From Polaribacter sejongensis (lineage in GTDB: Bacteria; Bacteroidota; Bacteroidia; Flavobacteriales; Flavobacteriaceae), in NCBI RefSeq assembly GCF_038024065.1, contig NZ_CP150667.1, forward strand, positions 124,001 to 188,000: DNA of 64,000 bases. Direction: 5' to 3'. Below, piece by piece: positions 9,607-19,748 of the stretch; position 1 is the first letter of the stretch; every line of letters starts with the position of its first letter. Below the pieces are notes generated by a model. It ran no database searches. It was not told the origin of the DNA and worked only from the letters and a program-made list of their open reading frames with translations. The translations under genes and the position numbers were made by a program.

Positions 9607-12600
9607 ATGACAAAAAAGACTATTTTTTTAGGAAATAATAAAGCAGCGTTTAAAGCGCAAGAGGTAAAAGGAGAAATGATGAACTTCGAAAACGAAGTGT
9701 ATTATAAAATTTCGAATAGCAATGAAATGAGACCTTTTTTTATGAGTATTGTTTCAGACTCTAACCATTGGATGTTTATTTCTAGTAATGGAGGTTTGTC
9801 TGCAGGAAGAAAAAATAGTGAGTATTCACTTTTTCCTTATTATACAGATGATAAAATTACAGAGTCTGCAGATATAACAGGGAGTAAATCTATTTTTCAA
9901 GTTACTAAAAATGACAAAACGTATGTTTGGGAACCTTTTTCTCAACGCCAAATTGGATTATATCAAACAAAACAAAACTTGTATAAAAACAGTTTTGGTA
10001 ATAAAGTTATTTTCGAAGAAATTAATGAAGATTTAGGTCTTACTTTTAGATATCAATGGAGTTCTTCTGATCAATTTGGGTTTGTAAAAAAATCGACTTT
10101 AATTAATAATTCACCAGAAAAAATTGAAGTTACTTTTTTAGATGGTTTGCAAAATATTATTCCTTCGGATGTAACTACAGATTTGCAAAACTCTTATAGT
10201 AATTTAGTAGACGCCTATAAAAAGAGCGAATTACAAAAAGAAGTTGGTTTAGGTGTTTATGCTTTAAGTGCAATTATTGTCGATAAAGCAGAACCAAGTG
10301 AAGCTTTAAAAGCAAATATTGTTTGGTCTTTAGGGATCGAAAATCCTACGTATTTATTGTCATCATTACAATTAAATAATTTTAGAAGAGGTCTAGAATT
10401 ACAACAAGAGGTAGATGTAAAAGCAGAAAAAGGAGCTTATTTTATTAGTTCTGATATCGCCTTAGAAGCTAATGAATCTAAAGAATGGCGTTTTATTGCA
10501 AACGTAAATCAAACAATTGGTGATATTCAAAAAGTTTCTAAAGCAATAAAAGAAGATAAAAATTTATTAGAAATTATTACTAAAGATATTGAGTTAGGTA
10601 CAAAAAACTTAATTGCTTTAACTGGCGCAGCAGATGGTTTACAAGTAACCGATGATGCTTTGGTAAACACAAGACATTTTGCAAATACGCTTTTCAATTT
10701 AATGAGAGGTGGTACTTTTGATGATGATTATAAAATTGAAAAAGAAGATTTTATAAAATATATTAGTAAGGCAAATAAAAAGGTTTTAAAACTTAAAGAG
10801 GATGTTTTAAATGATTTACCAGAATTATTTACTTTAAAAGTAATTATTGCTATTGCTGAGAAAGATGAAGATAAAAACTTTAAAAGACTTTGTTTTGAGT
10901 ATTTACCATTAAAGTTTAGTAGAAGACATGGAGACCCAAGTAGACCTTGGAACAAGTTTTCTATCAACACAAAAAATGAAATAGACGGGTCTAAAATTTT
11001 AGATTATGAAGGGAACTGGCGAGATATTTTCCAAAACTGGGAAACATTAGCACATTCTTATCCAGAGTTTATAGAAAGTATGATTCATAAGTTTTTGAAT
11101 GCCACTACTTTTGATGGTTACAATCCTTATAGAGTTACTAAAGATGGTTTCGATTGGGAAGTTATCGAAGAAAATGACCCTTGGTCTTACATTGGTTATT
11201 GGGGAGATCATCAGATAATTTACTTATTAAAATTCTTAGAATTTATAGAAAACCATTATCCAAATCAATTAGAAAAACGTTTTTCTGAAGCTATTTTTGT
11301 CTATGCAAATGTGCCTTATAGAATTAAGAAATATGAAGATATTTTAAAAAATCCAAAAGATACTATTGATTTTGATTTTGAAGAACAAGAAAATATAGAA
11401 CAAAGAAGAGAAAGGTTAGGTGCTGATGGTGCTTTATTAAGAGATGAAAACTACTTTATTTATAAAGTAAATTTAATAGAGAAATTATTAGCGACTGTTT
11501 TAGCAAAAGTATCTAATTTTATTCCTGAAGGTGGAATTTGGATGAACACGCAAAGACCAGAATGGAATGACGCAAACAACGCTTTGGTTGGTAACGGTGT
11601 TTCTATGGTAACACTTAACTACCTAAATCGTTTTATTAATTTCTTCGAAAAAGTAGTTGTAAAATCAACAGCAGAAGAAGTTGCCATTTCTTCAGAATTA
11701 GCAACATTTTTTAATGAAGTTGTAACTACTTTTAATCAAAATAAAAATATTTTATCAAGAAAATTTTCTGATGCAGAAAGAAAAACTGTTTTAGATGGTT
11801 TAGGTGAAGCTGGAAGTAAATTTAGAACTTCAATTTATGAAAACGGATTTTCTAGTGATAAAATTATTCTTAAAAAAGCAGCTCTTTTAGACTTTTTTAC
11901 TATTACAAAAGAGTATTTAGATCATACCATAAAAGCAAATAAACGTACAGATAATTTATATCATTCTTATAATTTAATGACCATAGAAAACGATACAGAA
12001 GTGTCTGTTTCTTATTTGTCTGAAATGTTAGAAGGGCAAGTTGCTGTTTTAAGTGCTGGCTATTTATCGTCAAAAGAAGCTTTAAAAGTTTTAGACGGAA
12101 TGAAAGCAAGTGCGCTGTTTAGAGAAGATCAATACAGTTATATTTTATATCCGAATAAAGAATTAGCTCGTTTTGATGAAAAGAATATAATTCCGAAATC
12201 TTCGGTAGAAAACTCTGAGTTGTTATTAAAATTAATCACAGATAACAATACGCAAATCATTAATAAAGATGTTTTGGGTACCTATCATTTCAATGCCAAT
12301 TTTAACAACGCAAATAGTTTAAAAGCAACTTTTGAGGATTTACCAGAAGCATACGCTGATTTAGTTGAAAAAGAAGGACAATTATTAGCAACTATTTTCG
12401 AAGAGGTTTTTAACCACAAAGCATTTACAGGTCGTTCAGGAACATTTTTTGGCTATGAAGGGTTAGGTTCTATTTATTGGCACATGGTTTCTAAATTGTT
12501 ATTAGCAGTGCAAGAAAATTGCTTATTAGCAATAAAAAATAATGAAGATGAGGTTCTTATTGGTGCGTTATTAGATCATTATTATGAAATTCAGGCAGGA

Positions 12601-13065
12601 ATTGGAGTGCACAAATCACCAGAATTATATGGTGCATTTCCTACAGATCCATATTCACATACACCAGGCGGAAAAGGAGCACAGCAACCAGGAATGACTG
12701 GTCAGGTTAAAGAAGATGTTTTAAGTAGAATAGGTGAGTTAGGTGTTTTTGTAAAAGAAGGAAAAATCAACTTTAATCCAAGGTTATTAAGAGCAAGTGA
12801 GTTTGTAGAAACTCCTAAAACTTTTAAATATAACGCAATTAACAAAGAAGCAAAATTGATTGATTTAGAAAAAGGTTCGCTTTGTTTTACGTATTGTCAA
12901 GTGCCTGTTATTTATAAAAATACAGGTAAAGAAAGTGTCACCATCTTTTTTGTGAATGGAGAACAAGAAAACTCAGAAAGCTTAACTCTTAACAGTGCTA
13001 TTTCTAAAATGATGTTCGAAAGAACAGGAGAAATAGATCACATAGAGGTTTCAGTAAAAAAGTAA
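9607..13065 (+). CDS. GH94/GH149-like beta-1,3-oligoglucan phosphorylase
   Basis: A very large (1152 aa) protein without a signal peptide, therefore cytoplasmic. The beta-sandwich-like N-terminal third (WMFISSNGGLSAGRKNSEYSLFPYYTDDKI; YVWEPFSQRQIGLYQTKQNLY) and the helical-barrel part (NTRHFANTLFNLMRGG; GYWGDHQ; WMNTQRPEWNDANNALVGNG) resemble GH94-type phosphorylases. The EWNDANN motif corresponds to the WND of GH94 enzymes, making D655 the candidate general acid. Size and setting in a laminarin locus point to GH149, beta-1,3-glucan phosphorylase, which releases glucose-1-phosphate from beta-1,3-glucan oligosaccharides. The ATG at 9607 is preferred to the TTG one codon earlier. The clan assignment is fairly sure; the family number is from memory. 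Confidence 0.7.
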   Translation: MTKKTIFLGNNKAAFKAQEVKGEMMNFENEVYYKISNSNEMRPFFMSIVSDSNHWMFISSNGGLSAGRKNSEYSLFPYYTDDKITESADITGSKSIFQVTKNDKTYVWEPFSQRQIGLYQTKQNLYKNSFGNKVIFEEINEDLGLTFRYQWSSSDQFGFVKKSTLINNSPEKIEVTFLDGLQNIIPSDVTTDLQNSYSNLVDAYKKSELQKEVGLGVYALSAIIVDKAEPSEALKANIVWSLGIENPTYLLSSLQLNNFRRGLELQQEVDVKAEKGAYFISSDIALEANESKEWRFIANVNQTIGDIQKVSKAIKEDKNLLEIITKDIELGTKNLIALTGAADGLQVTDDALVNTRHFANTLFNLMRGGTFDDDYKIEKEDFIKYISKANKKVLKLKEDVLNDLPELFTLKVIIAIAEKDEDKNFKRLCFEYLPLKFSRRHGDPSRPWNKFSINTKNEIDGSKILDYEGNWRDIFQNWETLAHSYPEFIESMIHKFLNATTFDGYNPYRVTKDGFDWEVIEENDPWSYIGYWGDHQIIYLLKFLEFIENHYPNQLEKRFSEAIFVYANVPYRIKKYEDILKNPKDTIDFDFEEQENIEQRRERLGADGALLRDENYFIYKVNLIEKLLATVLAKVSNFIPEGGIWMNTQRPEWNDANNALVGNGVSMVTLNYLNRFINFFEKVVVKSTAEEVAISSELATFFNEVVTTFNQNKNILSRKFSDAERKTVLDGLGEAGSKFRTSIYENGFSSDKIILKKAALLDFFTITKEYLDHTIKANKRTDNLYHSYNLMTIENDTEVSVSYLSEMLEGQVAVLSAGYLSSKEALKVLDGMKASALFREDQYSYILYPNKELARFDEKNIIPKSSVENSELLLKLITDNNTQIINKDVLGTYHFNANFNNANSLKATFEDLPEAYADLVEKEGQLLATIFEEVFNHKAFTGRSGTFFGYEGLGSIYWHMVSKLLLAVQENCLLAIKNNEDEVLIGALLDHYYEIQAGIGVHKSPELYGAFPTDPYSHTPGGKGAQQPGMTGQVKEDVLSRIGELGVFVKEGKINFNPRLLRASEFVETPKTFKYNAINKEAKLIDLEKGSLCFTYCQVPVIYKNTGKESVTIFFVNGEQENSESLTLNSAISKMMFERTGEIDHIEVSVKK

Positions 13066-13077
13066 ATGATACAACTC

Positions 13078-13104
13078 AGCTGTAAGGTTTTTGCTTTACA
13101 GTTG
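13078..13104 (+). other. Hairpin after the phosphorylase gene
   Basis: CAGCTGTAA (13078-13086) pairs with TTACAGTTG (13096-13104), with one G-U pair, in the 67-bp gap before the GH30 gene. It has no T tract, so it may be a weak attenuator or an RNA-processing element. Confidence 0.4.
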
Positions 13105-13132
13105 GTGGAGTATTCGTAAAATATAGTAAGGA

Positions 13133-14773
13133 ATGAACATATTTAATATCAAAAGGAAAATGAAAAATTATACTGGAAAAATGAATATGCAATCTGATAT
13201 TCTAAATATTGGAGGGTTATGGTTTTTATTTATATCCATAATTTTTGTTAGCTGCTCACCAAAAAGTGCTTATGAAAATTATGTGTCAGATGTTTATCAA
13301 ACATCACAAGCTGGTGACAACCTTAAATTACTATCAAGTGATGAAGTTAAAACACCTGCTACAGAAGTAAAAAAAGTAACATTACAGCTTTTTCCTAATG
13401 AAGAATATCAAAAGTATTATGGTTTTGGTGCTTCTTTTACTGAATCTTCAGCATGGAATTTAGCTACCATACCAGTCGATGCTCGTAAAAAAGTTTTAGC
13501 CAAACTTTTTAGTCCAACAGAAGGTGCTGGATTTACGCTTACACGAACGCACATTAACAGTAGTGATTATTCAAACAATCATTACACTTACGTAGAAGAG
13601 GGAGATGAAGATCTTTCAACTTTTAGTATCCATGAAGATATGAAAGGATTTTCTGGAGAGGAAAACGATCAGGTTCGTGGCATTGAACTTATAGATCCAA
13701 ATTATGATCTTATTCCAATGATTTTAGAAGCAGCTAGTATTCCTGGTGCAGATTTTAAGATTATTGCTTCGCCTTGGAGTCCTCCATCTTGGATGAAATC
13801 AGGAGAAACTTCTAAAATGACTAATGGTAGTTTACTACCGGAATATTATGGCCTTTGGGCTGAATATATGTCTAAATATGTAACTGCATATAAAGAACAA
13901 GGTATTACTCTTTGGGGGCTTACGCCACAGAATGAACCATTACATGCGCATGATGCACAATGGGATAGTAATGGATTTACGCCAGAACAAGGGAGAGACT
14001 TTTTGAGAGATCATTTGGGGCCTCAATTGGTTAAAGATGGTCATCTTAATCTTGATGATTTAGATGCTGGATTGCACGTATTGATTTATGACCATAATAA
14101 GTCTACAATGAATGACTATGTTGCAAAAACGTATGAAGATCCAGAAGCATCTAAATATGCTTGGGGAACTGCTTTTCATTGGTATACAAATTCAGAGTTA
14201 AAAGAGAATAATTGGTATGCAAAAGAATTAGCAGAATTACAGAAGAATTGGCCAAACAAAGGGATGATTCATACCGAATCTAGTATAGATATTGATGCCA
14301 ATGATCCAATTGGTCAATATTGGAGATCAAGTACAGATTATGCAGGTACTTTTGTGCCTTTCGAAACGTATGCAAACGATATTATAACAGATTTAAACCA
14401 CGGAACTCAAGGATATATTGAGTGGTGTAGCATTCTTAGTAATAAAGGACAACCAAATCCTTACGATAATTTTAATAGCGCACCAGTACTTATCAATCCT
14501 GTTACTGACGAAGTAATTTACACGCCTTTATATTATTTATTGAGTCATTTTAGTAAGTTCATTCGCCCAGATGCACACAGAATCGGTGTAAAAGGTGAAG
14601 CAGTAGATGGGGTAATATATACAGCTGCAAAAAATACAGATGGTTCTATTGCTGTGGTTGTTTTTAACCAAAATGAAAAAGCTCATGAAGTATCGATTGT
14701 TTTAGAAACTAAGACTTTTACAACGAAAATAGCACCTAGAGCTGTTCAAACGATTCATTTACGTAATAAGTAA
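13133..14773 (+). CDS. GH30 glucosidase/beta-1,6-glucanase lipoprotein (copy 1)
   Basis: Retaining GH30 enzyme, probably removing beta-1,6 branches or exo-beta-glucosyl units from laminarin fragments. After a lipoprotein signal (FVSCSPKS) come YYGFGASFTESSAWNLA (GH30 start), TLTRTHINSSDYS, FKIIASPWSPPSWMK, the acid/base motif LTPQNEPL (E268) and the nucleophile motif MIHTESSID (E382). The C-terminal beta domain carries YYLLSHFSKFIRP and DGSIAVVVFNQ. The start at 13133 gives an unusually long lead before the hydrophobic stretch; internal ATGs at 13160, 13181 or 13187 are equally plausible. It is related to, but clearly distinct from, the GH30 at 16197. Confidence 0.92.
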   Translation: MNIFNIKRKMKNYTGKMNMQSDILNIGGLWFLFISIIFVSCSPKSAYENYVSDVYQTSQAGDNLKLLSSDEVKTPATEVKKVTLQLFPNEEYQKYYGFGASFTESSAWNLATIPVDARKKVLAKLFSPTEGAGFTLTRTHINSSDYSNNHYTYVEEGDEDLSTFSIHEDMKGFSGEENDQVRGIELIDPNYDLIPMILEAASIPGADFKIIASPWSPPSWMKSGETSKMTNGSLLPEYYGLWAEYMSKYVTAYKEQGITLWGLTPQNEPLHAHDAQWDSNGFTPEQGRDFLRDHLGPQLVKDGHLNLDDLDAGLHVLIYDHNKSTMNDYVAKTYEDPEASKYAWGTAFHWYTNSELKENNWYAKELAELQKNWPNKGMIHTESSIDIDANDPIGQYWRSSTDYAGTFVPFETYANDIITDLNHGTQGYIEWCSILSNKGQPNPYDNFNSAPVLINPVTDEVIYTPLYYLLSHFSKFIRPDAHRIGVKGEAVDGVIYTAAKNTDGSIAVVVFNQNEKAHEVSIVLETKTFTTKIAPRAVQTIHLRNK

Positions 14774-14815
14774 AAAAAATCAAAATGTATGCTTAAGCTG
14801 AGATATAGCGTCAAT

Positions 14816-14899
14816 TTAAATGCTATGTTTCCTATACAAATCGGTATTCTAAATAAATATATTCAAGGTTATAAATCTTGAAGTGTAAATAGCATTTAA
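14816..14899 (+). other. Inverted repeats in the 14774-14910 gap
   Basis: An 11-bp perfect long-range inverted repeat (TTAAATGCTAT at 14816-14826 with ATAGCATTTAA at 14889-14899) encloses a small hairpin (TTCAAG/CTTGAA, about 14862-14882). The whole would fold over the 5' leader of the GH17 gene starting at 14911. It may control translation or mRNA stability; there is no T tract. Confidence 0.5.
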
Positions 14900-14910
14900 T
14901 TATCAAAAAT

Positions 14911-16185
14911 ATGAATTCAATTATTAAAATTTTCTTTGCAATTATTGTGTTGATTTTTGGTGTTGGTTGTAATTCTAAAGTGAAGTTAAAAGAAGAGCAA
15001 AAGGTAGCAATAACAGCAGAACATATTTTAGGAAATCCAGAGTATTTAGCCATTTCTTATGGAGGATATCGAGAGAATTCAAGAGAAAATCAGCCTACAA
15101 TTAAAGAGTTGAAAGAAGATTTAAAAATTCTTTCGGCAATGGGTATTAAGGTTTTAAGAACTTACAATGTTCAACCAGAATTACCACATGCAGCGAATGT
15201 TTTAGAAGCCATTCATCAACTTAAAAAAGATGATGTAGATTTTGAAATGTATGTAATGTTGGGGGCTTGGATAGATTGTTTAAATGCTTGGACGGACAAA
15301 GAACCAAATCATGATATTGAAAGTGATCAAAATGAAGGGGAAATTGCAAGAGCAGTAGCGTTGGCAAACAAATATCCAGACATTGTAAAAGTAATTGCAG
15401 TAGGTAATGAAGCTATGGTAAAATGGGCTGCAAGTTATTTTGTGCAACCCAATGTAATTTTAAAATGGGTAAATCATTTACAAGATTTAAAGAAAAACGG
15501 CGCATTGTCTAAAGATGTTTGGATTACAAGTTCAGATGATTTTGCTTCTTGGGGAGGCGGAGATCCTGTTTATCATACCAAAGACTTAGAAGATTTAATT
15601 AAAGCGGTCGATTATGTTTCTATGCACACGTATGCATACCATAATACACATTACAATTCTGAATTTTGGAAAGTTCCTGAAATTGAAGAAAATTTATCAG
15701 ACAAAGAAAAGGTCGACAGTGCCATGTTGCGTGCTTTTACGTTTGCTAAAAAACAATATAGTGATGTTGTAAATTATGTAAAAAGTATAGATACTACCAA
15801 AACGATTCATATTGGCGAAACTGGTTGGGCAACTATTTCTAGCGGACATTATGGCGTAAATGGTTCTAGAGCTACAGATGAATATAAGCAAGGTTTGTAT
15901 TATCAACAATTAAGAGATTGGACGCATAAAGAAGGAATTTCTTGTTTCTATTTTGAGGCTTTTGATGAACAATGGAAAGATGCAAACAATGCTAATGGAT
16001 CAGAAAATCACTTTGGATTGATCAACTTAAAAGGACAAGCTAAATATCCGCTTTGGAGTTTGGTAGATAAAGGTGTTTTTAAAGGTTTAACAAGAAACAG
16101 GAAAGAAATAACAAAAACATATAATGGAAATAAAGAGGCATTAATGAATGATGTTTTGGTTCCGAACACAGAATATAAAAGATAA
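14911..16185 (+). CDS. GH17 beta-1,3-glucanase lipoprotein
   Basis: A retaining GH17 barrel that attacks beta-1,3-glucan, working with the GH16 and GH30 enzymes. It has a lipoprotein signal (FGVGCNSK). The GH17 pattern is clear: ISYGGYRENSRENQPT, MGIKVLRTYNVQP, VIAVGNEAMVKW with acid/base E167, VDYVSMHTYAYHN, and IHIGETGWAT with nucleophile E303, then CFYFEAFDEQWK. At 424 aa it is a single catalytic domain. It is followed 11 bp later by the second GH30 gene, so the two are probably co-transcribed. Lipid anchoring suggests the outer membrane; which leaflet is not decidable here. Confidence 0.93.
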   Translation: MNSIIKIFFAIIVLIFGVGCNSKVKLKEEQKVAITAEHILGNPEYLAISYGGYRENSRENQPTIKELKEDLKILSAMGIKVLRTYNVQPELPHAANVLEAIHQLKKDDVDFEMYVMLGAWIDCLNAWTDKEPNHDIESDQNEGEIARAVALANKYPDIVKVIAVGNEAMVKWAASYFVQPNVILKWVNHLQDLKKNGALSKDVWITSSDDFASWGGGDPVYHTKDLEDLIKAVDYVSMHTYAYHNTHYNSEFWKVPEIEENLSDKEKVDSAMLRAFTFAKKQYSDVVNYVKSIDTTKTIHIGETGWATISSGHYGVNGSRATDEYKQGLYYQQLRDWTHKEGISCFYFEAFDEQWKDANNANGSENHFGLINLKGQAKYPLWSLVDKGVFKGLTRNRKEITKTYNGNKEALMNDVLVPNTEYKR

Positions 16186-16196
16186 AAATAACAACA

Positions 16197-17687
16197 ATGA
16201 AAACGAACTATTTTTTTTACACACTATTTTTAGTCATAATGATTAGTTGCAACCAGAAGGAACATAAATTATCTGTAGATGTTTATGAAACTTCGGAAGC
16301 AGGAAATAAACTAACTAAAATCACTGATTTTATTCCAGCTGAAAATGCAGCTACAATTACATTAAATCCTGATAAAACCTTTCAAACCATTACTGGTTTT
16401 GGAGGTGCTTTTACAGAATCATCTGCTTATTTATTAAATAAATTAAGTCAGAAAAATAGAGATACTATTATTCAAGCGTATTTCTCAGAAGAAGGCGCAA
16501 ATTATTCGTTAACAAGAACCCACATGAATTCTTGTGATTTTTCTTTAAGTCAGTATTCATATTCTCCGGTAGCAGAGGATGTGAATTTAGAACACTTTAC
16601 AATAAAAGATGATATGGATGATTTAATTCCGATGATAAAAGATGCCATGAAAGCGTCTAAAGACGGATTTAAAATATTTGCATCACCTTGGACAGCAGCT
16701 CCGTGGATGAAAGATAATAACAAATGGGTTGGAGGGAAATTATTACCAAAATATTATGATACTTGGGCATTGTTCTTTTCTAAATATATAGATGCTTACC
16801 AAGCAGAAGGAATCGATATTTGGGGGTTTACAGTAGAAAATGAGCCACACGGAAATGGAGATAATTGGGAGAGTATGCACTTTACTCCAAAAGAAATGAC
16901 CGATTTTGTTGAGTTCCATTTAGGTCCAAAATTAGAAAAAGAGGGTTATGGTGATAAAATTATTTTAGGCTACGATCAAAATAGAGAAGGCTTAAAAGAA
17001 TGGGTAGATGAAATGTATAGAAGTGAAAGTGCCTCAAAATATTTTGATGGAACTGCAATTCATTGGTATGAAAGTACCTATGAAGTTTTCCCAGAAGCGT
17101 TACAATATGCACATAATAAAGCACCAGAAAAATACTTAATTGAAACAGAAGGATGTATCGATTCTGAAATACCTGTTTGGCAAGACGATGCTTGGTATTG
17201 GAAAAAAGAAGCAACAGATTGGGGATATGACTGGAGAGAACCAGAAAATAAATATTTACACCCTAAATATGCTCCTGTAAATAGATATGCAAGAGATATT
17301 ATTGGTTGTCTTAATAACTGGGTAGACGGTTGGGTAGATTGGAACATGGTTTTAGATACCAAAGGAGGGCCAAATTGGTTTGAGAATTGGTGTGTTGCTC
17401 CGGTAATTGTAGATCCAGAAAAAGATGAAGTTTATTTTACACCATTGTATTACACCATGGCACATTTTAGTAAATACATAAGACCAGAAGCAAAAGTAAT
17501 TGAGGTAAACAATTCTGATAAAGAATTACAAGTTACAGCAGCTCAAAATACAGACGGTTCTATTGCTGTAGTGGTTTTTAATGAAGGGAAAACGAAGAAA
17601 AGTTTTAAAATCTCTTTAGGAGGAAAAGAAACGCTTATAAATATAGATGCACAAGCATTGCAAACAGTAATGATAGCAACTAAATAA
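16197..17687 (+). CDS. GH30 glucosidase/beta-1,6-glucanase lipoprotein (copy 2)
   Basis: Second GH30 of the locus (496 aa). Lipobox MISCNQKE, then ITGFGGAFTESSAYLL, YSLTRTHMNSCDFS, FKIFASPWTAAPWMK, acid/base motif FTVENEPH (E216) and nucleophile motif LIETEGCID (E318), ending with a beta domain (YYTMAHFSKYIRPEAKV; DGSIAVVVFNEG). It shares the ASPW, NEP and HFSK blocks with copy 1 but differs widely elsewhere, including a Trp-rich stretch (DAWYWKKEATDWGYDWREPE) absent from copy 1, which suggests a different substrate preference, for example beta-1,6 against terminal beta-1,3 linkages. It sits 10 bp before the transporter gene. Confidence 0.92.
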   Translation: MKTNYFFYTLFLVIMISCNQKEHKLSVDVYETSEAGNKLTKITDFIPAENAATITLNPDKTFQTITGFGGAFTESSAYLLNKLSQKNRDTIIQAYFSEEGANYSLTRTHMNSCDFSLSQYSYSPVAEDVNLEHFTIKDDMDDLIPMIKDAMKASKDGFKIFASPWTAAPWMKDNNKWVGGKLLPKYYDTWALFFSKYIDAYQAEGIDIWGFTVENEPHGNGDNWESMHFTPKEMTDFVEFHLGPKLEKEGYGDKIILGYDQNREGLKEWVDEMYRSESASKYFDGTAIHWYESTYEVFPEALQYAHNKAPEKYLIETEGCIDSEIPVWQDDAWYWKKEATDWGYDWREPENKYLHPKYAPVNRYARDIIGCLNNWVDGWVDWNMVLDTKGGPNWFENWCVAPVIVDPEKDEVYFTPLYYTMAHFSKYIRPEAKVIEVNNSDKELQVTAAQNTDGSIAVVVFNEGKTKKSFKISLGGKETLINIDAQALQTVMIATK

Positions 17688-17697
17688 AATCTAAATT

Positions 17698-19113
17698 ATG
17701 TCTTATACTAAAACGTCTTCTAAAGTTCCATTGAGTCAAAAAATTGCCTTTGGAGTAGGTATGCTTGCAAATCAAATGTTTCCAGCTGTAATAGGAATAT
17801 TTATAGTCGTTTTGGTAAAAGATTTAGGTTTTCCAGGATGGATGTGGGGAGTTATCTCTTTAGTGCCAAGAATTTTTGATGCGATTACAGATCCTATTAT
17901 GGGATATATTTCAGACAACACCAAATCTCGATGGGGTAGACGAAGACAGTATGTTTTTATTGGAGCCATTGTAATGGGGATTTCCTTTATAATTATGTGG
18001 CAATTGTTTAGAGAAAACTCGCTCGATTATAATTTTTGGTATTTCTTATTAACCTCTTTTGCATTTTATTTAGGTCTTACCATTTTTAGTGTTCCTTATG
18101 TAGCTATGGGCTATGAAATGAGCGACGATTTTCATGAGAGAACAAGTATCATGGCAGTAGCACAATGGATTGGTCAATGGGCTTGGGTAATTGCGCCTTG
18201 GTTTTGGGTTATTATGTACGATCCAGAATGGTATGTTACAGCAGATGTTGCGGTAAGAGAATTGGCTGTTTGGGTAGGCGTTGTTTTTGCAATTTGTGCA
18301 ATGGTACCTGCTATTTTTATCAAAAGTAAGTCTACCATAAATGAAAATTATGCTTCTTTAACATTAAAAAATATTGGAGGAAGTTTAAAAGAAATAGGAA
18401 ATAACTTTGTAGAAGCTTTTAAATCTAAACCTTTTAAGAAACTATGTTTTGCTACTTTCTTTGTTTTTAATGCATTTAATACCGTAGCAAGTTTTACTTT
18501 TTTTATTATTGTGTACTATCTTTTTAAAGGAGATGCTGCTGCCGCAGGAATTTGGCCAACGCTATTTGGAAGTGTTGGGGCTTTGGTAACTACTTTTTTA
18601 GTGATTCCTATTGTGGCTAAAATGTCTAAATTATTAGGTAAAAAACAAGCCTTTATGGTGTCTCAAGGGATTTCTGTAGTTGGTTATATTATGTTATGGT
18701 TTTTGTTTATTCCTGGTAAACCCTATATGTTTCTTTTTGCATTGCCTTTCTTTTCTTTTGGTATTGGAGGTTTATTTACTTTAATGATGTCTATGACAGC
18801 AGATGTAATTGATTTAGATGAATTAAATACAGGTAAACGTAGAGAAGGTGTTTTTGGAGCTATTTACTGGTGGATGGTGAAGTTTGGGTTCGGAATTGCA
18901 GGAGGTTTAAGTGGTGCAATTTTATCTGTTGTAGGGTTTGATTCTGCAGTTAATATTCAGACAGAAGAGGCACTTATTGGATTAAGGTTATTCTTTTCAG
19001 GGTTTCCTATAGCAGGAACTCTTATTGCAATGTACATCATGAGAAATTATGACCTTTCTGAGAAACGTGCTGGAGAAATTAGAATAGAATTAGACAAACG
19101 TAAGGTACACTAA
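17698..19113 (+). CDS. GPH-family (MelB-like) sugar:cation symporter
   Basis: An inner-membrane importer of about 12 transmembrane helices, of the glycoside-pentoside-hexuronide branch of the major facilitator superfamily. Typical features are PLSQKIAFGVGMLANQ at the N-terminus, RIFDAITDPIMGYISDNTKSRWGRRRQY in the helix 2-3 loop, and MTADVIDLDELNTGKRREGVFGAIYWWMVKFG in the C-half. As the last gene of the laminarin locus it probably brings glucose or short beta-glucans into the cytoplasm, feeding the phosphorylase at 9607. A good terminator follows at 19223. Confidence 0.92.
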   Translation: MSYTKTSSKVPLSQKIAFGVGMLANQMFPAVIGIFIVVLVKDLGFPGWMWGVISLVPRIFDAITDPIMGYISDNTKSRWGRRRQYVFIGAIVMGISFIIMWQLFRENSLDYNFWYFLLTSFAFYLGLTIFSVPYVAMGYEMSDDFHERTSIMAVAQWIGQWAWVIAPWFWVIMYDPEWYVTADVAVRELAVWVGVVFAICAMVPAIFIKSKSTINENYASLTLKNIGGSLKEIGNNFVEAFKSKPFKKLCFATFFVFNAFNTVASFTFFIIVYYLFKGDAAAAGIWPTLFGSVGALVTTFLVIPIVAKMSKLLGKKQAFMVSQGISVVGYIMLWFLFIPGKPYMFLFALPFFSFGIGGLFTLMMSMTADVIDLDELNTGKRREGVFGAIYWWMVKFGFGIAGGLSGAILSVVGFDSAVNIQTEEALIGLRLFFSGFPIAGTLIAMYIMRNYDLSEKRAGEIRIELDKRKVH

Positions 19114-19748
19114 AATAGAGAAATTGATGATGTTTAAGTTTCTATAGATAACAGGTAACAGGTTAAGAAAGGAAAATTAAAATATTAAGAAATAAGATAA
19201 GTTACTTTTTAAATTATTTTTTAAACGCTATGAATATTAATTATTTATAGCGTTTTTTTTGTAGGATCTGTATTGCATAAATAAAGGAGTTTAAGTTGAG
19301 GTTTTAATGGTTATTGATACCAAATTAGGGGTTGTAATAGTTATACTTTTTATGTAGGATGGTGTAACAGATTTTAATTCTTATTTTACTTTAAGAACAT
19401 AAAGGGGATTCAAATTGCATAAAAGTAATTAAGATCTTGATAAATGAATTGTTTATTTTGTGTATAGTGGAAAGTTATTCGTTTTATTTTGGTTTAGAAC
19501 AATCTCAAACAAAAATAGAACTCTACTTATGTTTTTTTAGCTATACATTACCAATACAAATAAATATATCTATTTAATAATTAGTAATTTAAAGGAAAAA
19601 TAAAACGATGTTAAGTACTTATTTCATTGATAAATAAACTTAAAATTCAGAATATTTTTTGGTTGTATGTTTTTTGTTGTAGTGTTTTAAGTTAATATAG
19701 TGCATAATAAGGTTAATATTGTTTCATAAATTTAAAACACAAATAATT
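19114..19748. other. Intergenic region between laminarin locus and secreted CBM-like protein
   Basis: 635 bp without a credible gene. It holds the terminator at 19223-19260 and then about 490 bp of AT-rich DNA that presumably contains the promoter of the next gene. I saw no clear repeat, tRNA or coding remnant in it. Confidence 0.7.
19223..19260 (+). terminator. Rho-independent terminator of the laminarin operon
   Basis: A 9-bp perfect stem (AAACGCTAT at 19223-19231 with ATAGCGTTT at 19247-19255) is followed by a run of eight T. It lies 110 bp after the symporter gene. Confidence 0.85.
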
